Source: Chelydra serpentina
Taxonomy: Eukaryota > Chordata > Testudines > Chelydridae
Direction of reading: 5' to 3'
DNA length: 64,000 nt
Assembly: GCA_037349315.1 (NCBI GenBank)
Contig: JBAIAC010000008.1
Coordinates: 125,672,001 to 125,736,000 of the forward strand
Below, one piece after another: positions 45,858 through 55,181 of this stretch. Both the position numbers and the translations under genes were made by a program. The notes beneath the pieces are model-generated. The model was not told the DNA's origin and ran no database searches. It saw only the letters and a program-made list of their open reading frames with translations. The first letter of the stretch is position 1; every line of letters starts with the position of its first letter.

Positions 45858-46905
45858 TACGTTTGGACCAGTCTCTAATTCTAACCAATATTATTGTTTT
45901 ATGTTCACATTACAGAACTACCTCAATCCTGTCATTCTTAGGAAAAAACATTCAGCAATCATCCCTTCAACTATAATAACCTTCAGAGCTAAGGTTTGTA
46001 TATATCATCCGTATATCAGGCTGATGATGTTTTAAAGAAAGTCACACCAGTGAACTGATGAAAGTCATTTAAGGTCTTGGATTCAGACACTGCTGAAGTG
46101 ATAATCTCACTTTTAACAGCAGTAGCTTCTTCTGCCAGTATAAAAAGAATATTTTCTTCCTTTGGACTAATTCATTCCAAATTGAGAAATCGTTTGGGAA
46201 CTGAAAAAGCAGGAAAGCTTGTTTTTCTTTTCCAGATTATGAACAAACAGGAAAATGAAGGTGAAGATGACTGAGTTAGCTGCAGAAGCCAATATTTTAA
46301 GTTTCTCATGTTGACCTGGCTGACATAGTCAACTTAATTTTTTTAAAATATTTCATTTGAGTATTTAAACAATTTTAACAAAAACAAACCTGATTTTAAA
46401 AAGCTTGAATGTTTAACTAAAATTCAAAAATGCATGTGTTTGTTTTGTTAAAATAGTATATGTTTGCTGTAGAACAAAAACATCCAGAATACACAACGTT
46501 GTTGTTTTACTTAAATAAAATGATTTAAATTTTTGTCTGGTGATGTTCTCCTCCTAACACAGCATGGCAAGAAAATCATCCAAATATTAATGATTAACCT
46601 GTTGAATTGGAGATAGTTCACCTCCCAATGACTTCATAAACATCTGCTTCATTTACCTTTGGTAAGTGAAATAACCAAGCAATCATTCATTTTCTGATAT
46701 AGCTGTAAAACTAATCTGAAAAGTTTTCAAAATAAATCACTTTAAAAATGTAGTGTGCACCTTCTAAAAATGAAACCTCCATCTATCTCTGAGTTGTGAA
46801 GAATATATATTAAGGTTATAACAACCAACAAGAATGCACTTTTATGTAGAAATCCATGATTAAATCGAGTCTTACTGACTAGTGATTTAAATCAAATCCA
46901 CCCTG
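45858..46905 (+). mobile_element. 5'-truncated hAT transposon with intact 3' terminus
   Basis: Ends GTGATTTAAATCAAATCCACCCTG at 46905, a hAT terminus (inverse CAGGGTGGATTTGATTTAAA). It contains transposase C-terminal coding sequence at about 46068-46274. The matching left end is absent; the junction lies somewhere right of the MITE at 45752-45857. The sequence after the end is ACATTGTA, with no partner copy on the left. Confidence 0.78.
46068..46274 (+). pseudogene. hAT transposase C-terminal (dimerisation) remnant
   Basis: The frame reads FKVLDSDTAEVIISLLTAVA, then SSASIKRIFSSFGLIHSKLR, NRLGTEKAGKLVFLF and an acidic end (KQENEGEDD), stop at 46272-46274. SSAS..RIFSSFG.I..K.RNRLG is the hAT family C-terminal dimerisation motif. 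The catalytic core and zinc finger are missing, there is no ATG, and the host transposon lacks its 5' part, so this is a fossil fragment. It is in the orientation of the 3' terminus at 46905. Confidence 0.85.
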
Positions 46906-47454
46906 ACATTGTACATAATAAATCAAGATCAATCATGAAACAAGACATCATTTCACTACTTGGTCAGATCACTCTGCTTGAACATTCCTCTTTTAGTCAC
47001 ATCTCAAGCCCCATTCCTCATTCGTAGGTTGTCTACTTAGCCCAGATTCCTGTAATCAGATCCAAACAAGCAGATTCATGCAGTCAATAGAGCTCCGCCC
47101 ACATGAATCCAATTATAGGTTGGGACTTTGGCCTTCATATTCCTTGGGGCAGGGACCATTTCTTCATAACTTGCAAAACTTGTCATTATACAAGTAAATA
47201 ATTAATAATGGTTAAAGCTAGGCTAGATCATTTAAAAATTAAAAAAAGATAGATACTTTGGGAGGATGGCTATCTGAATATTTCTCTCTCCTCTTTTACT
47301 ATTGATGTAAATGAATCTTACCTTTCTTTAAATAAAGTTTTCATTAGCAGAGAAAGTTTGCAAAGGGTGTGGTACTGTCTTAGCATAGAACTGGGAGCCA
47401 GTTCCTCTAGAGTTCTAATTTCACTGTGAAAAATGACTGCCCTGCCCTCCATGT

Positions 47455-47625
47455 CTTGGCCTAAGGCAAGTCACTTAACCACCCTGGTTCAGTTTCCCAC
47501 CTGTAAAATGGGGCAAACAATAATTACTAAGTACTACACAATTTTGTTGTAACGATTAATTACTTAATGTTCGTACAGCTCTTTGAAGATCCAAAGAGCC
47601 ACCTAAGTGCCAAGTAGTATTATTA
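47455..47625 (+). repeat. MIR-like SINE fragment, sense
   Basis: GGCAAGTCACTTAACCACCC, GGTTCAGTTTCCCACCTGTA, AAATGGGGCAAACAATAATT, then TTGTTGTAACGATTAATTAC and AGCTCTTTGAAGATC: MIR order on the plus strand. Confidence 0.75.
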
Positions 47626-48257
47626 GACAATGAAATGATGTATTTTCTCCCTCAAGGTACTTACAGGAAAACACAAAACATGCAACTGTATTTCTAATTA
47701 AATGACACACTCAGAAAGTGGGACATTTTAATACAGATTGCATAATCTTTTGCCAGCTCAGAAAGATTATTCCAGCTACATAAACTTTAAATGATTATGC
47801 ATCGAAGAAAAGAAAAATATCACTCAATTGGCTTTCTGCTGGCAGAATAAGCTTGCCTAAATAAACATGAAAAAGTATCTCAAGTCTCGGAGAGGGAAAA
47901 ACAACATCTCAAAAAAATGGAAAATCACATTTAAAAGCTCTGGGGATGATGAATTTATAATTTCTGAATATGAAGTGATTCCCAGCATTGGAGGGGCCAA
48001 TTTAATAAATAACTGGAGAGGAAAAGAAAAAACTATTCACTGGATACAACAGAGAGGTCAGATACTAGATAAACAGGGCAGTGTGCTAAATATTCATGTA
48101 CTTTCTCCCTGTCTTTTTGTATGTTCTTGGGCTTCATAATGTAAAAATGTCTCACTTGTGGTTCAGGCATTAGAAATGCTCTGTTTTGCATTCTGTTCAC
48201 CCAAAACACTGACAGTGACACTCCAATACAATCTTCTATAAGCAACAGCATTTGTTT

Positions 48258-48281
48258 AAAAAAAAAAAAAAAAAAAAAAAA
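48258..48281. repeat. Poly-A tract (A24)
   Basis: 24 consecutive A followed by GAGGGGGGG. No retrocopy recognised upstream. Confidence 0.95.
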
Positions 48282-48962
48282 GAGGGGGGGAGTGACGCTC
48301 CAATAACACCCCCCTTTAAATTCTGCTTCCTCTCCCCCCCCCCCCCAATCATCCATCCACTTTAATGAATGTTTAGAACAGGCCCACACTACCAGTCTCA
48401 ATGAGTTTACTATGCTCCGTTTGCAAATATCAATACCATACAGCAAGAAGAGTTTTCTTTACGCAGATGCACTGGAATTTTGCCTCCATGCTTGAATGGA
48501 ATTGACAGCAAGAGTTCAATGCTTTCGAATATTGATAGGGCTTTATCTCTGCTCCTTCCTCATTCCTTCAAATTTGAGTTAAGTTCATCCATGCTATGAA
48601 CACCACAACATCTCTTCAGGGTTTGTCCGGGTAAGACAAAGAATTAATTTTAAAAAATGAAGAAGTGTTTACGTGGCCTTATATCTCACTGTAAAACTAT
48701 GATCCTCTTTGATTAGCACCCTTAATGGCATTTAATACTGTCCTGTTGCTCAGATGGTATGTCTTGTTTGCTCATCATGTTTCTATAAAGCTTTTTCTAC
48801 TTCTGTACTATCTATCTGTATCTACATCTACACACAATTTGTGTGTGTTTATGTAGGTGTATATAGTTTTCTAAAAAGAAAATATTCACTGAGGCTACTG
48901 ATGTGTATTGGCAACCTTAATTTTTTTTGTGTTGTAACATATATGCTCTGTGTGCGTGTGTG

Positions 48963-50135
48963 TGTAACGTTGCACTCCATATGCTTTATGAAAATATGCT
49001 TATGAATGTGAATATGATGTAACTGGAATATGCTTTATGCAAAAGGTCTCTTGTAAGGTATCATTACAAAGCTTATAATCTACTGAGTGTGTTCATCCTA
49101 TTTGTATGCATGTATCATCCTTGTATCTGAAGCTAGAAATATGAAGTATAACTCGGAGGTCCTATTGTAACTAATGCAAAGTGTGGGCCATTATGGTGGT
49201 TTAGAATCTTGATTGCTCCCACTGACTAGGACAATTGGTTGTAGATGGTTTATTTACCCGCAAGCCTTCCTGTGTACGTGTGGGCCAGCCCGTGGGTAAT
49301 GAAAAATGGGGTCTCACAGGACATGTGATCATGTCACCTGATACGGGAATCCATCTTAAATCTGGTACTTTTCCATTTAGAAGGAGGGATGGGGACTCAG
49401 AGAGACAAAAAAGATTCCCACCTTGTGCCAAAGCTATAAAAGGGGGTGGAACAGAACAAAGGGGTGCCAGTCCTGCTTACCACCTGAGGTGTCTGCTGGA
49501 ACTAACAAGGACTATACAAGATGAAAGGTTTGGACCCAGACTAGGAAGGAGTCTAGTCTGTGAAAGAAGCTTATTGGAACATCTCTGAGGGTGAGATTTA
49601 CCTATAATCAGTTTCTTAATGTATTAGGCTTAGACTTGCATATTTTTGCTTTCTTTTGCTCGGTGACTTACTTTGTCTGTCTGTTATTACTTGAAACCAC
49701 TTAAATCCTACTTTTTGTATTTAATAAAATCACTTTTTACTTATTAATTAACCCAGAGTATGTATTAATACCTGGGGGGGGGGGGGCAAACAGCTGTGCA
49801 TATCTCTCTATGAGTGTTGCAGCAGGCCGACAATTTATGAGTTACTCTGTATTAAGCTTATACAGGGTAAAAACGGATTTATTTGGGGTTTGGATCCCAT
49901 TGGGAACTGGGTAGCTGGGTGCTGGAGACAAATAATCTGCTAAACTGTTTTCAGTTAAGTCTGCAGCTTTGGGGGTGTGGACCGGATCCTGGGTCTGTGT
50001 TGCAGCAGGCTAACATGTCTGGCTCAACAAGGCGGGGTTCTGGAGTCCCAAGCTGACAGGGGAAATGGGCTCAGAGGTAATTTCAGCATGTCTGATGACA
50101 GTCTCAAGGGGATCTCTGTGACCGAACCCATCACA
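48963..50135 (+). mobile_element. Solo LTR (endogenous retrovirus-like), plus orientation
   Basis: Starts TGTAACGTTGCACTCC and ends ACCCATCACA (TG...CA), about 1.17 kb. A TATA box (TATAAAAGG) lies at 49435-49443 and AATAAA at 49723-49728, the order expected for U3-R-U5. A G13 run at 49774-49786 lies in U5. No primer-binding site, polypurine tract or viral coding sequence flanks it, so it is a solo LTR. Flanks GTGTG and GCATG agree at only three of five positions. It is antisense to PPFIBP1. Confidence 0.72.
49435..49443 (+). promoter_or_regulatory. LTR TATA box
   Basis: TATAAAAGG in the GCTATAAAAGGGGG context, about 285 bp before the LTR AATAAA. Confidence 0.6.
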
Positions 50136-51639
50136 GCATGCATACAACAAAGAAGGCAAGGATGAAGGCAGCAACAGGGTGGAATCGAGTCCCCTACCAA
50201 CAGTGAAAACACAAACAAGAAGTAGGCGGCTGCTTCAAAGACCAGCACACTTAAAGAAATATGAAGCCTGACAAGGCACAACGGGTTGACCTTAAAGGCC
50301 ATGTCCCCATGGTGGGCTCTGTGCTAGTAACCTGTGCTTGCACAAAAAAACCCAACAAAAATTGTTAAAAGGAACACTGTAGCAACCTGAGTGGAGCTTG
50401 GAAGGAGGAGCATGGGTTGTAGGAAGGAAGGGTTTGGAGGGAGCACCAGGAAGTCAGTCTGTGTGCACATGGCTGGAATACTAACAGCAGTTGCAGCCCC
50501 TCTGTAAATAATTCTATTAATAAAGAGCCATTTTAAGTTTCAGAAATATGAAGTCCTCCCATGTTTTATCCAGCATACAGTACATTAAAATGTAGATAAA
50601 TCAAGACTACCAAACTCTGACATGTACTCAGTTATTTAGATCAATTCAGAGTCTAGCCTAAAAGTGGTCAAATTCAGATACACGTAAACTTATAGATCTT
50701 GAAACTAAGAAAAACAAATATTATATTGCTTAATAAAATGGTCTTCCATGCGGGGTTTTACCAGAAAAATAGTTCTGGTGATTATTTTAGAGAAGTTTCT
50801 TGTGGGTATGTATGTGGGAGTCTTCCACATGATATACAGTTCAGTGATATAACAGCAGTCTGCATATTACGCTCCCAGTCCTACTGCCTCAAAGCAGGGG
50901 GGGGGAAAAAACCTTTCACTGACCTGAATGGAAGATTTGCTTGCATAAATTAAAGGATCAGGGGTCCTTAAGCGATACCAAAATAAAAGGATAGTGCAAA
51001 TCAAAGGAGGCAGCATTACTACTAAGGAAGGTATCAATTTACAATTCATTAAAGGGATTTTATACAGTAAAAGTTTCCCTAACTTTGGAAACATTCAATA
51101 GCTCCTTGAGGAGATAATGTACAAGCAACAGGGATGACTATGGCAATTAAAGATGCCAATAATGAGGATGATTCAGTAGTCTGGGGGATTACTCACACTG
51201 GAAAAGGAGACTTAATGCTGATCTTTAATGATGCTCTTCAGACTATACAGCTGATTAACGAGCTGATCCATATAAACTTTTGACACTAAAAAGCAAAACA
51301 ACAACAAGTGTTGAGTCACTAATCAGCACGAAGTTTGAGGTAACTTATTAAGCATAAACTACTATCAGAAATCTACTGGATGAAGGAGAAACACTGGGCG
51401 TCATATGCAAGTGACTATTAAAGACAGACTAAAGAATAAGAGTAGAAAAAGCAAGAAATGCAGATTGGAAATGAGTTATTCTATTTATTCCTAATAATTC
51501 TTAATAAAATCAGTTCCTAATATTTCTTTTTACGCCATGGGCCTGATGCATCTCTCCATTGGCCAAGATGATCAAAAGCATGCAGCAGTGAAGCGGAGAA
51601 GACAAAGTGCTTTGCAAAAGGCTTGCCTCTAATCTTAGG
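50136..51639. other. Intronic stretch, no gene seen
   Basis: A MITE-like fragment near 50295-50345 (GGCCATGTCCCCATGGTGGGC). Otherwise nothing recognisable. Confidence 0.5.
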
Positions 51640-52044
51640 GGTCTTCTAGCCCAACGCCCTGCCAATGTAGAATTGTTTCCTAGGTTTGTTTCCTAGTCTT
51701 TTTGTCCGTTCTAGTTTAGAGTTTTCACTACTACTTCCAGGATAACTATTCCGTAGCCCAATACATCTCATTGATGGTTTTCCCGGATATTCAGTTTAAA
51801 TTTTCCTTCCCTAAATTTCATGCAGTATTCCTAGTTGTATCGCTATGTACCACACACTAGATTTCCTTCACTCCTTTGTGTTCTTACAGTTTTGAATATT
51901 GGTAGACTGTCATCACGTTACCTCAGCTACCGCTTAGTCAAGCGGTCTGTATTTAATCCTCTTCATTTTCTTTCCTATGTTGATCCCTCCAGTCTTTTCA
52001 TCATTTTTCTTGTAAGATGGAGTCCAGACCTGAATACAATACAT
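51640..52044 (-). repeat. CR1-like LINE 3' fragment
   Basis: Read on the minus strand it goes GACTCCATCTTACAAGAAAA, TGAGGTAACGTGATGACAGT, CTACCAATATTCAAAACTGT and ends near GGGTTGGGCTAGAAGACCCC, the pattern of a CR1 3' region. A hAT element is inserted at its right edge (52045), and a copy of the 51810-52044 part reappears inverted at 52966-53200. Confidence 0.65.
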
Positions 52045-52135
52045 CAGGAGTGGCCAAATTTACTGACTCTCCAAGCCACGTACAATAATCTTCAGGAGTT
52101 CAAGAGCCACAAGACACGCACAATCTGCCCTGTGG
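51810..52135 (+). repeat. Left arm of an inverted duplication (LINE plus hAT start)
   Basis: Inverse of 52876-53200: TTCATGCAGTATTCCTAG, ACACTAGATTTCCTTCACTC, TCATCACGTTACCTCAGCTA and CAAGAGCCACAAGACACGCA all recur in reverse complement with few changes. It spans the LINE-hAT junction at 52044/52045, so it was copied after the hAT insertion. Confidence 0.9.
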
Positions 52136-52380
52136 CACGGCACCTGCTGGGGCGTGGGGCTTCTGCCCCTCCTACCCCCAATGGGGCTAAGGCCCTTAGA
52201 TTCCCCCACGCCCACAGGGCAGAAGCCCCTAGTCCCATCACCCCACTGCAGGGGAGAAGCCCGAGCGCCTCTTCTCCCTGGCCCAGTCTGGTATGTGGAG
52301 AATGGGGAGGTCCGTGTGGGGCATTTTTTAACTTTAAAAGAGCCGCATGTGGCTCACGAGCGACAGGTTGGCCATGCTTG
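52045..52380. mobile_element. Non-autonomous hAT element inserted in a LINE
   Basis: Starts CAGGAGTGGCCAAATTTACT and ends GACAGGTTGGCCATGCTTG. Flanks CAATACAT (52037-52044) and CAATATAT (52381-52388) match at 7 of 8. Internal GAGCCACAAGACACGCACA and GAGCCGCATGTGGCTCACGA are typical of this hAT type. Confidence 0.85.
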
Positions 52381-52875
52381 CAATATATCTAGATGCGGTT
52401 GCAGCAGAGCCACACAGAGAGAGGCTATTTATTACTACCCTGCTGCTCAATGATGTGTGTTATCTTTTAATGTACATGGCCCAAAGTACACGTATCTTTT
52501 TACCTATTATACCTCAATGCAAAGTCATGTCTAATTTACTGTTTCTTACATTATCCTCTTGTGAGGGTGTAACAAAGCGCCCTTTGGCAGGACGCTACTG
52601 AGAGTATCAATTCAGGACAAATTGCTTGGAGCAGGGCAGTCACAGCCCAAGGCTGGGGGTCCTTCGCTACTAATGCACACCAAACCAGCCGAACAGAGAG
52701 GACTTTGGTTTTACCCCACTGGCTAACCAGAAGTCATACAAGCAATTCCCTCAGACACTCCAGTTTTCCAGTATCACCACCAGCACCACTCCTTCTGGGG
52801 ATGAATGGTTATGAAAACCAGTACCCCAGTAAAAGAAAAAAGGTTCTCCAGATCCCAAAGGACCAAGCCCCAGAC

Positions 52876-53200
52876 CCACAGGGCAGATTGTGCATGTCTT
52901 GTGGCTCTTGAACTCCTGAAGATTATTGTACGTGGCTCGGAGAGTCGGTATTTTGGCCACTCCTGATATACTGTATGCAGGTCTGGACTCCATCTTACAA
53001 GAAAAATGATGAAAAGACTGGAGGGATCAACGTAGGAAAGAAAATGAAGAGGATTAAATACAGACAGCTTGACTAAGCGGTAGCTGAGGTAACGTGATGA
53101 CAGTCTACCAATATTCAAAACTGTAAGAACACAAAGGAGTGAAGGAAATCTAGTGTGTGGTACATGGAGATATAACTAGGAATACTGCATGACATTTAGG
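52876..53200 (-). repeat. Right arm of the inverted duplication, inserted in an LTR
   Basis: Reverse-complement copy of 51810-52135: hAT terminal part at 52876-52965 and CR1 part at 52966-53200. It sits inside the minus-strand LTR with no target duplication. Only short shared words occur at its edges (CCA on the left, AGG on the right). Confidence 0.88.
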
Positions 53201-53536
53201 TCAATATACCAGTCAGATCTTACCCACAAATCACGCTGTTGCCAATCCTTTAGAATATAAAATCTAAAGGTTTATTCATAAAAAGAAATTAATATAGATG
53301 AGAGTTAAAATTGGTTAAATGTAATCAAATACATACAACAATTGCAAAGTTCTTAGTTCAGACTTGTTTCAGGCTTGATGGGATTACTACTGATTTAAAC
53401 CAGTCAAGTCTCTGGAGTACAAACATCCCATCTTGGATGGGTCATTCAGTCCTTTGTTCAGAGCTTAAGTTTCAAGCATAGTTCCTTCAGAGGTGAGAAG
53501 TAGGATTAAAGACAAAATGAAGGGGTTTCCAAGACC

Positions 53537-53547
53537 TTTTATATCCC
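53537..53547 (-). promoter_or_regulatory. LTR TATA box, sense to PPFIBP1
   Basis: GATATAAAAGG on the minus strand in the second LTR, about 260 bp before its AATAAA (53276-53271). Confidence 0.5.
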
Positions 53548-53999
53548 CTGCCATGTGGAAGGAAACCCCTTTGTTCTTACTGTGGAAAATCACAACAGGA
53601 AGATGGAGTTTGGAGTCACATGGGCAAGTCACATGTCCATGCATGACTCAGTTTGAAGGCGGAAGCCATTTCCACATGCTGTCTTGCACGTTCCCAGGAA
53701 GGCTCCTCAGATGTGGATTGGAGTCTCCCAAGGTCCATTGTCAGTTAAGTGTTTCTTGATTGGGCACTTACTTAGAATAGTCCTCTCTCAAGAAGCTGAC
53801 TGATGCTACTTAGAATCAAACACATTGAGATTCAAGTACATAGCCAATATTCATAACTTCAAATACAAAAATGATACACACTTACAGACAGCATAATCAT
53901 AACCAGCAAATTACAACCTTTTCATAGACACCTTACTTGACCCCCTTTGTACAAGATTTGGTGCAACTCTAGGACCTTGGTTGCAACAATGATCTATAC

Positions 54000-54311
54000 C
54001 AGGGGTAGGCAACCTATGGCACGGGTGCCAAAGGCAACACGCGAACTGATTTTCAGTGGCACTCACACTGCCCGGGTCCTGGCCACCAGTCTGGGGGGCT
54101 CTGCATTTTAATTTAATTTTAAATGAAGCTTCTTAAACATTTTAAAAACCTTAATTTACTTTACATACTACAACAGTTTAGTTATATAGTATAGACTTAT
54201 AGAAAGAGACCTTCTAAAAATGTTAAAATGTATCACTGGCATGCAAAACCTTAAATTAGAGTGAATAAATGAAGACTCAGCACACCACATCTGAAAGGTT
54301 GCCAACCCCTG
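54000..54311. mobile_element. Non-autonomous hAT element with perfect 8-bp TSD, nested in an LTR
   Basis: Starts CAGGGGTAGGCAACCTATGG and ends AAGGTTGCCAACCCCTG. ATCTATAC is repeated exactly at 53992-53999 and 54312-54319. Confidence 0.93.
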
Positions 54312-54461
54312 ATCTATACTGTCACAGTTCATGTCAATAACGACACCGGGGGTTCATATAAATAATTTGTTTTATTCAACTAGCTTCTTATCCCCTGAAT
54401 TTTGCCTGGTTTTCATGTTTGAAAGAGTATAAAGTCTCAAAGAAAAATTGTACTGAGCCTA

Positions 54462-54583
54462 GGGTGACCAGATGTCCTGATTTTATAGGGACAGTCCCGA
54501 TTTTTGGATCTTTTTCTTATACAGGCTCCTATTACCCCCCACCACTCCCTGTCCCGATTTTTCACACTGCTGTCTGGTCACCC
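54462..54583. mobile_element. TA-flanked MITE (GGGTGACCAGATG family), short form
   Basis: Begins GGGTGACCAGATGTCCTGAT and ends CTGTCTGGTCACCC with TA on both sides. Interior ATAGGGACAGTCCCGATTTT and CAGGCTCCTATTACCCCC. Confidence 0.9.
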
Positions 54584-55132
54584 TAACTGAGCCCATCAAA
54601 TTTCACTGGCTTCATTTTGATCACAAATGTGGGGTAGAATCTGTGAGGAGACGCAATGCTGTGTCGAGCAGAAAGTCCACCTGCTGCTCAAGGGACTATG
54701 TTGCTGGCTTTTTCACTTTTTGATGTGTGGGTCCCCAACTCCATGGTGTGCTCTCTAGATGATCTAAGTGGCTTTTCTAAATCTAACTGGCTTTTCTAAA
54801 TCTAACTTTTCATTCCTAAAGACAAGAGCATGGTGTCACACGGGTCAATTGTATTTTTAACGTAAGATACAAGCACTTTATGTACATAGTCAAAGCACTG
54901 GGAAATCAACTGATGAATCTACCACCCCGTAAGTGAACTTAAGGGGAAAAAAACAAACACACATTAAATTGCTTTGTAGATCCTGCTTTGCACTGGTGAG
55001 TGCTGCAACATCTAACAAAACAGATCCCGAAGCTGCCGGAGCTGCTAACATCTGTCATAATGCCAGGACACAAAGACTGTGTTAAGATAAGGTGACATAC
55101 AGCTTCAATCAGGCCCTGATCCTGCAAAAGGT

Positions 55133-55134
<2 letters not shown>

Positions 55135-55177
<43 letters not shown>
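55135..55177. repeat. (CA)n microsatellite, 43 bp
   Basis: Uninterrupted CA dinucleotides. Confidence 0.97.

Positions 55178-55181
<4 letters not shown>

Larger units (their letters stand above)
46914..48962. other. Intronic stretch, MIR-like fragment and A24 tract
   Basis: MIR-like copy at 47455-47625; A24 at 48258-48281 followed by a G-rich tract. The frame at 47867-48139 has no recognisable domain. Nothing else seen. Confidence 0.5.
52568..54326 (-). mobile_element. LTR, minus orientation, with two later insertions
   Basis: On the minus strand it starts TGTGACAGTATAGATCA (54326) and ends GCGCTTTGTTACA (52568). A TATA box (GATATAAAAGG) is at about 53537-53547 and AATAAA at 53276-53271, the same spacing as the LTR at 48963. 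It is interrupted by the hAT element at 54000-54311 and by the inverted LINE-hAT copy at 52876-53200. No matching 5-bp flanks; no retroviral coding sequence beside it. It is co-oriented with PPFIBP1. Confidence 0.65.

Noticed and set aside
47867..48139. 90-codon plus frame rich in Lys and Ile
   Set aside because: No domain, no splice context, AT-driven composition.
48754..49005. Cys-rich 83-codon frame
   Set aside because: It arises from TGTGTG and TATGTA repeats and runs into the LTR start at 48963.
51835..52392. 185-codon plus frame and its near-copy at 52774-53118 on the minus strand
   Set aside because: They resemble each other only because they lie on the arms of an inverted duplication of a LINE and hAT piece. 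The CR1 orientation is opposite, so the frame is antisense.
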